In this document: piece after piece, positions 1-8,495 of the stretch
Layout: each line of letters begins with the position of its first letter
Numbering within the stretch: the stretch's first letter is position 1
NCBI GenBank assembly: GCA_022703115.1
Contig: JAKLEK010000043.1
Location: 1 to 9,851 of the forward strand
Origin: Elusimicrobiota bacterium
GTDB taxonomy: Bacteria; Elusimicrobiota; Elusimicrobia; Elusimicrobiales; UBA9959
Direction of reading: 5' to 3'
Length of the DNA: 9,851 nucleotides
Notes under the pieces: generated by a model
What the model saw: the letters and a program-made list of their open reading frames with translations, nothing else
Databases searched by the model: none
What the model was told of the DNA's origin: nothing
Position numbers and translations under genes: made by a program

Positions 1-672
1 GCCGTTGATGACGTAAAGCGTTCCGTAAGGGTCGACCTCCGCTCCGTCGTTGGGCAGGTCGTATCCTCTGACCGGGTTCCCGGCCCTGTCGTACTTCACT
101 ATGAGGGAATTGTCCGGGTCCGAGACGTAGACGAAGCCCGCCTCGTCCACCGCTATCCGCGAGGGGGCCAGCTTGGTGACGCGGTCGGATTTCAGCACCG
201 GGAAACCGTAAAGGAAGATCCCGGCGGCGTTGAAAACCTGCACCCTGGAATTGCCGGTGTCGGCCACGTAAAGCCTGTTGTCAGGGCCGAAAGCAGCGTC
301 CATGGGACCGTCCAGCTGGCCGGGGAGAGCGCCTTCCCCCGAAAAAGCCCACTGCAGCATTCCGTCCGGGCCCAGCACCACTATGCGGGAATTGCCGGTG
401 TCGGCCACGTAGATACGGCCGTTCCCAGCGCTCAGGCCGCCCGGCTCTTTCAGGGGGGCGGAGCTCTTCTTAAGCAACTTGCCCGAAGGATCGAAGATGA
501 AGACCGCATTCGCCTTAGTATCCGCCGCCAGCACCTTGCCGTCCATCACCGCGACTGCGGAGATCCTGGACAGGGCCGGGTCCGTTATCTGCAGTTTGAA
601 ATCTATCTTATCGTAAGCTGAAACATCGGCGACCATGATGGCGGCGAGCGCAGAGAACAGGAAACGCAGCAT
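1..672 (-). CDS. Exported NHL-repeat beta-propeller protein, 3' end missing
   Basis: The open frame begins at 672 and runs uninterrupted off the left edge, giving the first 224 residues. The start is supported by a GGAGGG ribosome binding site (677-682) four bases upstream. Residues 1-19 look like a signal peptide: a short basic start, a hydrophobic core, and a likely cut after VSA. Then come repeats of about 45 residues typical of NHL propeller blades. YVADTGNSRI (88-97) and YVADTGNSRV (135-144) are the clearest, with weaker copies near 48-60 (LAADTKANAV) and 181-191 (VYVSDPDNSL), and a fifth starting at 218 (LYVING). Such propellers usually bind proteins, RNA or sugars; some act as lyases or as sensor domains. 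I see no catalytic residues that would assign an enzyme activity. It is transcribed away from the sdh operon and so is not part of it. The specific role is unknown, and the missing C-terminus could carry another domain. Confidence 0.85.
   Translation of the reverse strand, partial: MLRFLFSALAAIMVADVSAYDKIDFKLQITDPALSRISAVAVMDGKVLAADTKANAVFIFDPSGKLLKKSSAPLKEPGGLSAGNGRIYVADTGNSRIVVLGPDGMLQWAFSGEGALPGQLDGPMDAAFGPDNRLYVADTGNSRVQVFNAAGIFLYGFPVLKSDRVTKLAPSRIAVDEAGFVYVSDPDNSLIVKYDRAGNPVRGYDLPNDGAEVDPYGTLYVING
247..411. repeat. 24-bp direct repeat, two copies 141 bp apart, inside the NHL gene
   Basis: Positions 247-270 and 388-411 are identical over 24 bases. Both encode the core of the blade motif YVADTGNS on the minus strand and are in the same reading frame, 47 codons apart, which is one propeller blade. 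This fits blade duplication or conversion within the gene rather than a mobile or regulatory repeat. Confidence 0.85.
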
Positions 673-726
673 GTTACCCTCCGGACGGAAATTTCTTCGG
701 AAAATGTTCCCGGAAAACCCATTGTA

Positions 727-754
727 ATTATAGTTAATCCTGGCCGCGAATCAA
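727..754 (-). promoter_or_regulatory. Likely sigma70-type promoter of the NHL-repeat gene
   Basis: Read on the minus strand, TTGATT (754-749) and a perfect TATAAT (732-727) are separated by 16 bases. Transcription would start near 720, giving a leader of about 48 bases before the start codon at 672. This is the best promoter match in the window, but it rests on consensus matching alone. Confidence 0.55.
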
Positions 755-812
755 ATAGCCGCGCCCTGGACGGAGCCCCGCGGTCGCTTATACGGTCCGG
801 AAGTATTAGATA

Positions 813-821
813 TGCTAAAAT
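813..821 (+). promoter_or_regulatory. Candidate extended -10 element upstream of sdhC
   Basis: The sequence TGC-TAAAAT fits the extended -10 pattern (TGn followed by five of six TATAAT bases). No good -35 box is present at the expected distance, which extended -10 promoters can tolerate. A start near 828 would give the sdh operon a leader of about 107 bases, containing a seven-T tract (831-837) and the hairpin at 840-889. An alternative is TAGAAT at 864-869, inside the hairpin loop, also with a poor -35. Confidence 0.3.
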
Positions 822-839
822 CCCATTAAGTTTTTTTAC

Positions 840-889
840 TTCCGCCGCCGGCCGCTTAACTTATAGAATATCAGCGACCGGCGGCGGAA
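840..889. repeat. Strong GC-rich inverted repeat in the sdhC upstream region
   Basis: The arms TTCCGCCGCCGG (840-851) and CCGGCGGCGGAA (878-889) pair perfectly over 12 bp. After one mismatch, CGCT (853-856) and AGCG (873-876) add four more pairs. The apical loop is the AT-rich 857-872. No T-run follows on the plus strand, and on the minus strand the run after it is A rather than T, so it is not a standard terminator. It lies 45 bases before the sdhC start and could be a leader-RNA structure or a protein-binding palindrome. The remainder of 673-934 holds no convincing gene. Confidence 0.6.
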
Positions 890-934
890 AGCCGGCCTAC
901 CTTTCGTATTCGCGAGGACAAATAGGACTAAATA

Positions 935-1615
935 ATGAATATCGCCTTTATAAAACGCATTATATTCACTTCCATAGGCCGTAAGACGGTTATGGCCTTA
1001 ACGGGGCTCATGCTGGGCGCCTTCATGCTCTTCCATCTGGCGGAGAACCTCCTCTTGTTCAAGGGCGAGGTCGCCTATAACAACTGGGTCGATCTTCTGC
1101 TTTCCAACCCGGCGCTCCCCCTGATAGAGCTCGGCCTGCTGGCCGTTTTCCTGGCGCATATAGCGGCCGGGGTCTGGGTACGCATCGAGGACTGGCTCAA
1201 CGCCCCCCGCGGATACGAAAGCCGGAAGTGGCAGGGCGGCCGCACGATCGGGTCCGCCACCATGCTCTACACCGCGGTCCTGATACTGGCGTATCTCATC
1301 TACCACATGCTGACCTTCCGCTTCGTAGACCATTCCATCGGCTTCTACCAGATGGTCACCTCGGCCTTCCGGGACAGGACCTTCGTCGCCATATACGTCG
1401 GAGGCGCGGCCGCGCTGGTTCTCCACCTGAGCCACGGGATGCAGAGCGCTTTCCAGACCCTTGGCGTCAACGATCCGAAGTACACTCCATTCATCAAGCT
1501 CGGCTCCTGGCTGGTGGCGCTGGCCATGATCGGCTTCGCGCTGATCTCGGTCTATTTCCTGCTCAACATGGACGCCTGCCCCGCCGACGCGATCTACCAG
1601 GTAACCATACAATGA
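935..1615 (+). CDS. sdhC: Succinate dehydrogenase / fumarate reductase cytochrome b subunit (b558 type)
   Basis: This is the membrane anchor of complex II. It passes electrons from the iron-sulfur subunit through heme to the quinone pool, and anchors SdhA and SdhB on the inner face of the cytoplasmic membrane. The 226-residue protein has five hydrophobic helices (about 18-40, 60-82, 106-128, 148-170, 187-211), as in the single-subunit b558 family; no separate sdhD is present or expected. Four histidines, one in each of the first four helices (H34, H75, H124, H164), are spaced like the heme ligands of the Bacillus subtilis and Wolinella diheme proteins, so two b hemes are predicted. H167 is nearby and could be an alternative fourth ligand. 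It is the first gene of a C-A-B operon, 43 bases before sdhA. The ribosome site is weak (GAGGA at 914-918, or AGGA near 924). Whether the enzyme works mainly as dehydrogenase or reductase cannot be read from the sequence. Confidence 0.93.
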   Translation: MNIAFIKRIIFTSIGRKTVMALTGLMLGAFMLFHLAENLLLFKGEVAYNNWVDLLLSNPALPLIELGLLAVFLAHIAAGVWVRIEDWLNAPRGYESRKWQGGRTIGSATMLYTAVLILAYLIYHMLTFRFVDHSIGFYQMVTSAFRDRTFVAIYVGGAAALVLHLSHGMQSAFQTLGVNDPKYTPFIKLGSWLVALAMIGFALISVYFLLNMDACPADAIYQVTIQ

Positions 1616-1658
1616 GCCTAAGCGGTCTTATTCTGACACGACAGAACAGGAGAAAGCC

Positions 1659-3572
<1,914 letters not shown>

Positions 3573-3609
3573 GACGCCTCCGGCGGACACAGAAGGAGAA
3601 TTCCGAATC

Positions 3610-4407
3610 ATGAGCGATAAAAAGAACGGCTTCAGCGTTACTGTGAGGGTCTGGCGTCAGGACGGGACCGGGGAACCGGGCCGGATGAAGGCTTACAAGG
3701 TCTCGGACGTCTCCCCGGACATGTCCTTCCTGGAGATGCTGGACCTGCTGAACGAGGACCTGATAAAGAAGGGCGAAAAGCCCGTGACGGTGGAAAGCGA
3801 CTGCCGCGAAGGGATCTGCGGCTGCTGCGGCCTGGTGGTCAACGGGGACGTGCACGGCCCGGACGAGCACTCTACGGTCTGCCAGCTCCATATGCGCCGG
3901 TTCCGCGACGGGGACGTGATAACCGTGGAACCCTGGCGGGTGAAATCGTTCCCGGTCCTGAAGGACCTGGTGGTGGACCGTTCAGCTCTAGAGCGGATAA
4001 TGGCGGCCGGCGGATACATATCCGTGAACACCGGCGCCGCCCCCGACGCCAATGCCGCGCCGGTCAACAAAGACGACGCGGAGGAGGCCATGGACGCGGC
4101 CGCGTGCATCGGCTGCGGAGCCTGCGTCACCGCGTGTCCCAACGGCGCCGCGATGCTGTTCACCGGCGCGAAGATATCCCAGTTCGCCCTGTTGCCCCAG
4201 GGTTCCCCGGAGCGGCAGCGCCGCGTGCTCAGCATGCTGGAAGCGATGGACCGGGAGGGGTTCGGGAACTGCTCCAACGAGTACGAATGCGAGGCCGTCT
4301 GTCCTAAGGACGTGAAAGTAGCGAACATCGCCAGGATGAACCGCGAGTTCCTGCTGGCGAACTTCTTCGGCAAGGCCGAACCCCAGTCGGCCGGCTCCAG
4401 GGACTGA
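3610..4407 (+). CDS. sdhB: Succinate dehydrogenase / fumarate reductase iron-sulfur subunit
   Basis: This subunit relays electrons from the flavin of SdhA to the hemes and quinone of SdhC through three clusters. The 265-residue protein has an N-terminal plant-type ferredoxin domain with [2Fe-2S] ligands C65, C70, C73 and C91 (CREGICGCC). C72 sits where a serine is common. The C-terminal domain has C166, C169, C172 and C231 for [4Fe-4S], and C176, C221 and C227 for [3Fe-4S]. All expected ligands are present, so the complex should be functional. A clear AAGGAGAA ribosome site (3593-3600) lies before the start, with an 11-base spacing from AGGAG. It is the last gene of the operon; the next gene is convergent and begins after a 94-base gap. 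The last 10 or so residues are low in conservation signal. Confidence 0.95.
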   Translation: MSDKKNGFSVTVRVWRQDGTGEPGRMKAYKVSDVSPDMSFLEMLDLLNEDLIKKGEKPVTVESDCREGICGCCGLVVNGDVHGPDEHSTVCQLHMRRFRDGDVITVEPWRVKSFPVLKDLVVDRSALERIMAAGGYISVNTGAAPDANAAPVNKDDAEEAMDAAACIGCGACVTACPNGAAMLFTGAKISQFALLPQGSPERQRRVLSMLEAMDREGFGNCSNEYECEAVCPKDVKVANIARMNREFLLANFFGKAEPQSAGSRD

Positions 4408-4416
4408 CCCTGCGTA

Positions 4417-4448
4417 GGACGAGGCCGCCTGTTACCGCGGCCTTGTCC
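4417..4448 (+). terminator. Hairpin after sdhB, probable operon end
   Basis: GGACGAGGCCGC (4417-4428) pairs with GCGGCCTTGTCC (4437-4448): 12 pairs including one G-T wobble, with an 8-base loop. It starts 10 bases after the sdhB stop, at a convergent gene junction. No T tract follows, so it is not a textbook intrinsic terminator; it may terminate inefficiently or protect the 3' end of the sdh mRNA. Confidence 0.5.
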
Positions 4449-4458
4449 GCGCTTTCCG

Positions 4459-4475
4459 CGTCTCGAAGCGAGACG
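4459..4475. repeat. Small hairpin in the convergent junction
   Basis: CGTCTCG (4459-4465) and CGAGACG (4469-4475) are perfect complements around a 3-base loop. It sits between the sdhB hairpin and the end of the kinase gene and may contribute to transcript ends on either strand. There is no adjacent T run. Confidence 0.4.
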
Positions 4476-4494
4476 GGCTCCGCGCTCATCCATT

Positions 4495-4510
4495 CGGCGG
4501 CTTACCGCCG
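4495..4510 (-). terminator. Short hairpin over the kinase stop codon
   Basis: CGGCGG (4495-4500) pairs with CCGCCG (4505-4510) around a 4-base loop that contains most of the kinase stop codon (4502-4504 read in reverse). It is short and lacks a T run, so a terminator role is uncertain. Confidence 0.25.
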
Positions 4511-7135
4511 GTCTCCGCCCCATGGCGGTTCCTTGCCTATAACCCTCAGCCAGGGAAGCGAAGCGAACCTCTCCGGCGGATGGCCGGTGGCAAGCGTCAG
4601 GTTCGTAAAGCCTTTTTCGTGCAGTTCTCCGGCTATCCTCTCGCCCTTGACCCCGTCCCCGAGCCCGGAATCTATGTAGATCGGTATATCTTTGGGCATG
4701 GCTTCCGCCGCCGCCATGAATCTCCCGGGGTCGGTGAACGTCTCCAGCGATACCCCGTTCTCCCTGGCGGCCATTTCCCAGTTCATATGGGTCAGGACGT
4801 CGTCGTCTAGAAGCACCGCCCGGGCCGCCGGCCGCGGCGAGGGGACATCCGGTCCGCGGTCGTCCTCTATCTCTATAGGCGCCAGCCCCGCCAGCCCCTT
4901 CGGGATCATTCGTACTCTCAGCCTCAAGCAGCTCTTAAGCACGTCCTCTTCCTCGTATCGGCTGGTGACGAGTATGGACCGCGCGCCGATGCCCAGTTCC
5001 TCGACCAGGCTCAGGCCGGTCTCTTTATAACCCAGAAGTTCATGATCGGTCAGGTAAAGCGCCGGCTTCTCCGCGTTGTTCCTCACCCAGGACCGCAGCT
5101 CTTCCGGCGCTGAAAAATGGAGCACCTCGATCCCGCGCTCCTTGACCCCCAGCGAATCGAAGCGGCCCTGCCAGATCCGGTGTATGCTGGTATCGTCGTC
5201 CAGGATCACTACCGCGCTGCGGGGCCTGAGCTTCAGTCCGGACACGAACCAGTCCGGACCGGGCGCGGCCGGCAGCGTCACCGTCACCGTCGTCCCTTTG
5301 CCGGGCTCCGACCCTATCTTCAAGGTCCCGCCCCACGATTCCACGGAGTTCCTGGCGTGATACAGCCCCAGGCCGGAGCCGCCGGCCTTCCCGTAGGTCC
5401 CGCCTCTTTGGCCGAGTTTCTCGAGTATGTCCCGCGGGATACCTTTTCCGTTGTCGGTGACGGTCAGGACTATATTCCCGCCCTCATGGGTCAAACCCAG
5501 ATTGACGACCCCCTTGTCCCCCAGGACCTCAACGGCGTTGTCCACCAGATTCGACAGAACACGCTTGAATTCGGCCGGCTGTATCCTGGCGAACATCCCG
5601 TACGATGATTCGTCCATGACCGCCTCTATATCCACCCCTATTTTAGAACGGAATTGCAGGCGTTTCTCGGATATCAGAGGCTCGATAAGGCCGGAAAGAA
5701 GGCAGATCTCCTCGGACCGGACGGGCGGCGCCGAGGAGGCGCCGTCCGCGGATATCCGGGCCTGCCTGTTCTTTTCGAGCAGATGATTGGCTATATCCCT
5801 TATGCGGCTGATGGCGCTGCGGACCATTATGCGCTTGTCTTCCGGGAGCTGCGCCACGTCCTTGGTGACCGCGTCCAGCGCCGCCAGCGGCGAGCGTATG
5901 TCGTGCGCCACCTGCGCGGCCATCTGGCCGATCGCGGCGATCTTCGCCACCTGCTCCAGGTCCTCACGCAGCTTATTGCGCTCCCCCACGGCGAAAGCGG
6001 TCCTGGAAGCCGCCAGATATATCTGCTCCATGTCCGTAAGCACGATGAAGACGAAAGAGAAGAGCACGATAAAGATCGCATACGGGATCATATTCCCGCC
6101 AGTGGCGCATCCGGCGTAGACCAGGATGTCGTGCGTGGTGGCGGCCAGCAGCAGTCCCACCCCTGTCGCCCGTATGGAAGCGTCCCGGAGCTGCCGGCGG
6201 TAATAAAGAGTGTACCCCATCAGCAGCATCAGATTGACGTATATGAAGAAAAGCCAGGCGGCGTACGCTCTGGTCGTGGACAGAACATCGGCCCCCGCGA
6301 GTATTCCTATCATGCCAAGGGCCGCCCCGGCCGCGTTCAATTTCCTGAAGTGGCGCGCGGTATCGAGAGACCCGTAGAAGAAGGACAGGAAGAAATAAAA
6401 GAAGAGTATGCCTGCGGCGCAGTTATACTTATAGATCAGAGGGTAATCGGCGGAAAAGAAATAGAGGACCCGGCTCAGGGACATGGAGAACAATCCACCG
6501 GTGAAGCAGGCAAGCGAGAACGTGCGGTAACCGGAGAAATTGGAATGATTCCGGAATATACCCAAGATCAGCGCTCCGACCACCACGAACAGGATAGAGA
6601 GAAGAAGAGGCAGGTCGCCGCGCAGATAATTCGCTATCCTGGCCTTACGCCGTATATCGTCCCAGTCGCCTATGACCATCTCGTCCATAGGACCGGAGGC
6701 GAGCAGGAAGAACTTATCCACCTTCAGCAGGGCCTCGTTGGTCTCACCCAGCAGCCAGCGCGGAAGATAATAATAGCTGTGAAAGGCGTGCAGGTACCAC
6801 CCTCCGGCCGGGACGCGGCTGGTCAGGCCTATCTTTTTCCCGTCTATATAGAATTCGCTGACATCCCCTACCCTCCCGATATAGATCGCCGGTTCCGCGT
6901 AAGCGTAGTAATCGCTCCTGCGCAGTTCCCAACTCACGCAGTAGACGCCTTTCTTGCCTGACAGCCGTTTTTTCAATTCGGGAAGAGGCCCTATCTTCGA
7001 GCGGACCGCGGTTCTCAGCTCGCAGTCTGCGCCTTCCGAAAGGAAGAAAGTCTTGCCTCCGAGATCGCCGGATCCGGCCGCGGGGACCGTCAGGAGCAGG
7101 AGAAAACCGGCGAGCAGGCTTTTTACATGTGTCAT
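4502..7135 (-). CDS. Membrane sensor histidine kinase with 7TM sensor and two C-terminal receiver domains
   Basis: This 877-residue protein is a hybrid histidine kinase. Residues 1-22 form a signal peptide. Residues 23-170 are a probable extracytoplasmic beta-rich sensor domain. Seven hydrophobic helices lie between about 174 and 368, the layout of the 7TMR-DISM sensor family. A short coiled segment (about 380-398) leads to the kinase core: H411 in HDIRSPL is the phosphorylated histidine, followed by N-box NLVDNAVE (529-536), DNGKGIP (561-567) and the glycine-rich GGSGLGL (585-591). Two receiver-like domains follow. The first (about 640-760) has acidic residues D646-D648, candidate phosphoacceptor D697, T724 and K746; the second (about 770-870) has D777-D779, D822, T850 and K868. 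All core residues appear present, so an intramolecular phosphorelay is plausible. No DNA-binding domain, Hpt domain or partner regulator is present in the window. The ligand is unknown; 7TMR-DISM proteins often sense small molecules or carbohydrates. No clear ribosome site precedes the start, but the signal peptide supports it. Confidence 0.9.
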   Translation of the reverse strand: MTHVKSLLAGFLLLLTVPAAGSGDLGGKTFFLSEGADCELRTAVRSKIGPLPELKKRLSGKKGVYCVSWELRRSDYYAYAEPAIYIGRVGDVSEFYIDGKKIGLTSRVPAGGWYLHAFHSYYYLPRWLLGETNEALLKVDKFFLLASGPMDEMVIGDWDDIRRKARIANYLRGDLPLLLSILFVVVGALILGIFRNHSNFSGYRTFSLACFTGGLFSMSLSRVLYFFSADYPLIYKYNCAAGILFFYFFLSFFYGSLDTARHFRKLNAAGAALGMIGILAGADVLSTTRAYAAWLFFIYVNLMLLMGYTLYYRRQLRDASIRATGVGLLLAATTHDILVYAGCATGGNMIPYAIFIVLFSFVFIVLTDMEQIYLAASRTAFAVGERNKLREDLEQVAKIAAIGQMAAQVAHDIRSPLAALDAVTKDVAQLPEDKRIMVRSAISRIRDIANHLLEKNRQARISADGASSAPPVRSEEICLLSGLIEPLISEKRLQFRSKIGVDIEAVMDESSYGMFARIQPAEFKRVLSNLVDNAVEVLGDKGVVNLGLTHEGGNIVLTVTDNGKGIPRDILEKLGQRGGTYGKAGGSGLGLYHARNSVESWGGTLKIGSEPGKGTTVTVTLPAAPGPDWFVSGLKLRPRSAVVILDDDTSIHRIWQGRFDSLGVKERGIEVLHFSAPEELRSWVRNNAEKPALYLTDHELLGYKETGLSLVEELGIGARSILVTSRYEEEDVLKSCLRLRVRMIPKGLAGLAPIEIEDDRGPDVPSPRPAARAVLLDDDVLTHMNWEMAARENGVSLETFTDPGRFMAAAEAMPKDIPIYIDSGLGDGVKGERIAGELHEKGFTNLTLATGHPPERFASLPWLRVIGKEPPWGGDRR

Positions 7136-7158
7136 ACGCCGGCGCGGGAAAGGGTCCG

Positions 7159-7207
7159 CGGCCGTTCCGATATTAAACCATTTCTTCCCCCCGCCGCGGA
7201 ACGGCCG
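7159..7207. repeat. 11-bp inverted repeat in the divergent kinase / amidohydrolase region
   Basis: CGGCCGTTCCG (7159-7169) and CGGAACGGCCG (7197-7207) are perfect reverse complements separated by 27 bases. The spacer holds the candidate -10 element of the kinase gene. It could be a two-site operator or a hairpin. On the minus strand no T run follows, so a terminator is unlikely. Confidence 0.55.
7172..7180 (-). promoter_or_regulatory. Candidate extended -10 element of the kinase gene
   Basis: On the minus strand the bases read TGG-TTTAAT, an extended -10 with five of six consensus bases. A start near 7165 would give a leader of about 30 bases. The -35 region is GC-rich and poor, overlapping the right arm of the inverted repeat. 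Confidence 0.3.
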
Positions 7208-7232
7208 GTCTACTCCGGGCGATATTTTTTTG

Positions 7233-7238
7233 TATCAT
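7233..7238 (+). promoter_or_regulatory. Candidate -10 element of the amidohydrolase gene
   Basis: TATCAT matches five of six -10 consensus bases, preceded by a seven-T tract and placed about 50 bases before the gene start. No recognisable -35 box lies at 16-18 bases. The surrounding GTATCATAC is itself a small palindrome. Confidence 0.25.
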
Positions 7239-7283
7239 ACTCCTTAGACGTTCACGCACCGCTTTCGCGGAGGACAATATCCC

Positions 7284-8447
7284 ATGCCTGTCCCGGTAGA
7301 TATCGAAGTTTTGCGGGAAGAAATGACTGCCTGGCGGCGCGACCTTCACGCCCATCCTGAGACCGGCTTCGAAGAATTCCGCACTTCCGCGATGGTGGCG
7401 GATAAGCTGGAGTCCTTCGGACTGCTGGTCCATAAAGGGCTTGGCCGCACCGGCGTGGTCGGCACGCTTAAGGCCGGCGGCGGAAAGGGGGCGATAGCCC
7501 TTCGCGCCGACATGGACGCCCTTCCGCTCAAGGAAAACAACGATTTCGAACACCGTTCCCTTACGGACGGGAAGATGCACGGCTGCGGCCACGACGGGCA
7601 CACCGCCATGCTTCTCGGCGCGGCCAAACGTCTCGCCGCCGCGAAACGCTTCTCCGGCACGGTACATTTCATATTCCAGCCGGCCGAGGAGGGCATGGGC
7701 GGCGGCCGCGAAATGGTTGAACAGGGGCTGTTCGATAAATTCCCCTGCGATTCGGTTTACGGCATGCACAACTGGCCGGGACTGCCGCTGGGAAAATTCG
7801 GCGTACGCCCCGGACCTGTAATGGCCTCCTCAGACCTGTTCGAGATCGAAATGACCGGCCACGGCTGCCATGCGGCCATGCCGCACACGGGCGCCGATCC
7901 GATCGTGGCCTCGGCGGCCCTGGTACAGGCGCTGCAGACCATACCGGGCCGGAGCGTGGACCCCATGGACCCTTCGGTCGTCAGCGTTACCCAGATACAC
8001 GCCGGAGACGCCTACAGCGTAATTCCGGACAAGGTCATGCTGCGCGGCACCACTCGCGCCTTCACCCCGGCCGTACAGGACCTGATGGAGCGGCGGATGA
8101 AAGAGATCTGCGCCGGCGTCGCGGCGGCCCACGGGACGAAGGCCTCGCTGCGCTACACGCGGGCATACCCTCCCACGGTCAATTCCGAAAGGGAAGCCGC
8201 GCTCTGCGCCGAGGTCCTGAAGCGGCTGGTCGGAGCGGAGAACGTGGTGGAACCCAGGCCGGTGATGGGGTCCGAGGATTTCTCTTTCATGCTGGAGAAA
8301 AAAGCCGGCTGCTACGTTTTCGCCGGAAGCGGGCCTGTAAAGGACGGGGCGGCCCTGCACAACCCGAACTACGACTTCAACGACGAGCTGCTGACGATCG
8401 GGGCCGCCTACTGGGTCAGGCTTGTCGAGCATATACTCGCGCCGTAG
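7284..8447 (+). CDS. M20-family metallopeptidase / amidohydrolase (N-acyl amino acid or hippurate hydrolase-like)
   Basis: The 387-residue protein matches the usual length of the M20D group, cytoplasmic di-metal enzymes that hydrolyse N-acyl amino acids, hippurate or related amides. The N-terminal WRRDLHAHPETGFEE (17-31) and RADMDALP (74-81) are hallmark segments. Expected metal ligands are C101 and H103 (HGCGHDGH), E136 (PAEE), H162 (MHNWP) and H359 (LHNPNYDFND); E135 is the likely general base. The inserted dimerisation domain begins around 183 and carries HAAMPH (196-201). MGSEDFSF (328-335) lies in the C-terminal part. There is no signal peptide. A strong GGAGG ribosome site (7269-7273) supports the start. 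The gene lies 48 bases before the fumarase on the same strand and may be co-transcribed with it. The natural substrate cannot be told from sequence; related enzymes include amino-acid deacetylases and IAA-conjugate hydrolases. Confidence 0.92.
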   Translation: MPVPVDIEVLREEMTAWRRDLHAHPETGFEEFRTSAMVADKLESFGLLVHKGLGRTGVVGTLKAGGGKGAIALRADMDALPLKENNDFEHRSLTDGKMHGCGHDGHTAMLLGAAKRLAAAKRFSGTVHFIFQPAEEGMGGGREMVEQGLFDKFPCDSVYGMHNWPGLPLGKFGVRPGPVMASSDLFEIEMTGHGCHAAMPHTGADPIVASAALVQALQTIPGRSVDPMDPSVVSVTQIHAGDAYSVIPDKVMLRGTTRAFTPAVQDLMERRMKEICAGVAAAHGTKASLRYTRAYPPTVNSEREAALCAEVLKRLVGAENVVEPRPVMGSEDFSFMLEKKAGCYVFAGSGPVKDGAALHNPNYDFNDELLTIGAAYWVRLVEHILAP

Positions 8448-8495
8448 CGGAAAGCTAACGGCGCCACGATCGGCATATTCATAAGCGAGGCTATC

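Noticed and set aside
831..837. Seven-T tract as part of an intrinsic terminator
   Set aside because: The tract precedes rather than follows the 840-889 hairpin on the plus strand, and reads as A on the minus strand, so it cannot be the U-run of that hairpin. No good stem lies immediately before it.
878..892. Sequence around the sdhC-upstream right arm recurring near 7473-7487 inside the M20 gene
   Set aside because: The shared stretch is short and GC-rich, and the second copy is ordinary Gly-Gly-Gly-Lys coding sequence; chance and composition explain it.
5654..6961. Long plus-strand open frame (435 codons) opposite the kinase gene
   Set aside because: The minus strand here encodes clear kinase and membrane segments, while the plus-strand product is a charged, low-hydrophobicity sequence without recognisable motifs. 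It is a GC-driven shadow frame.
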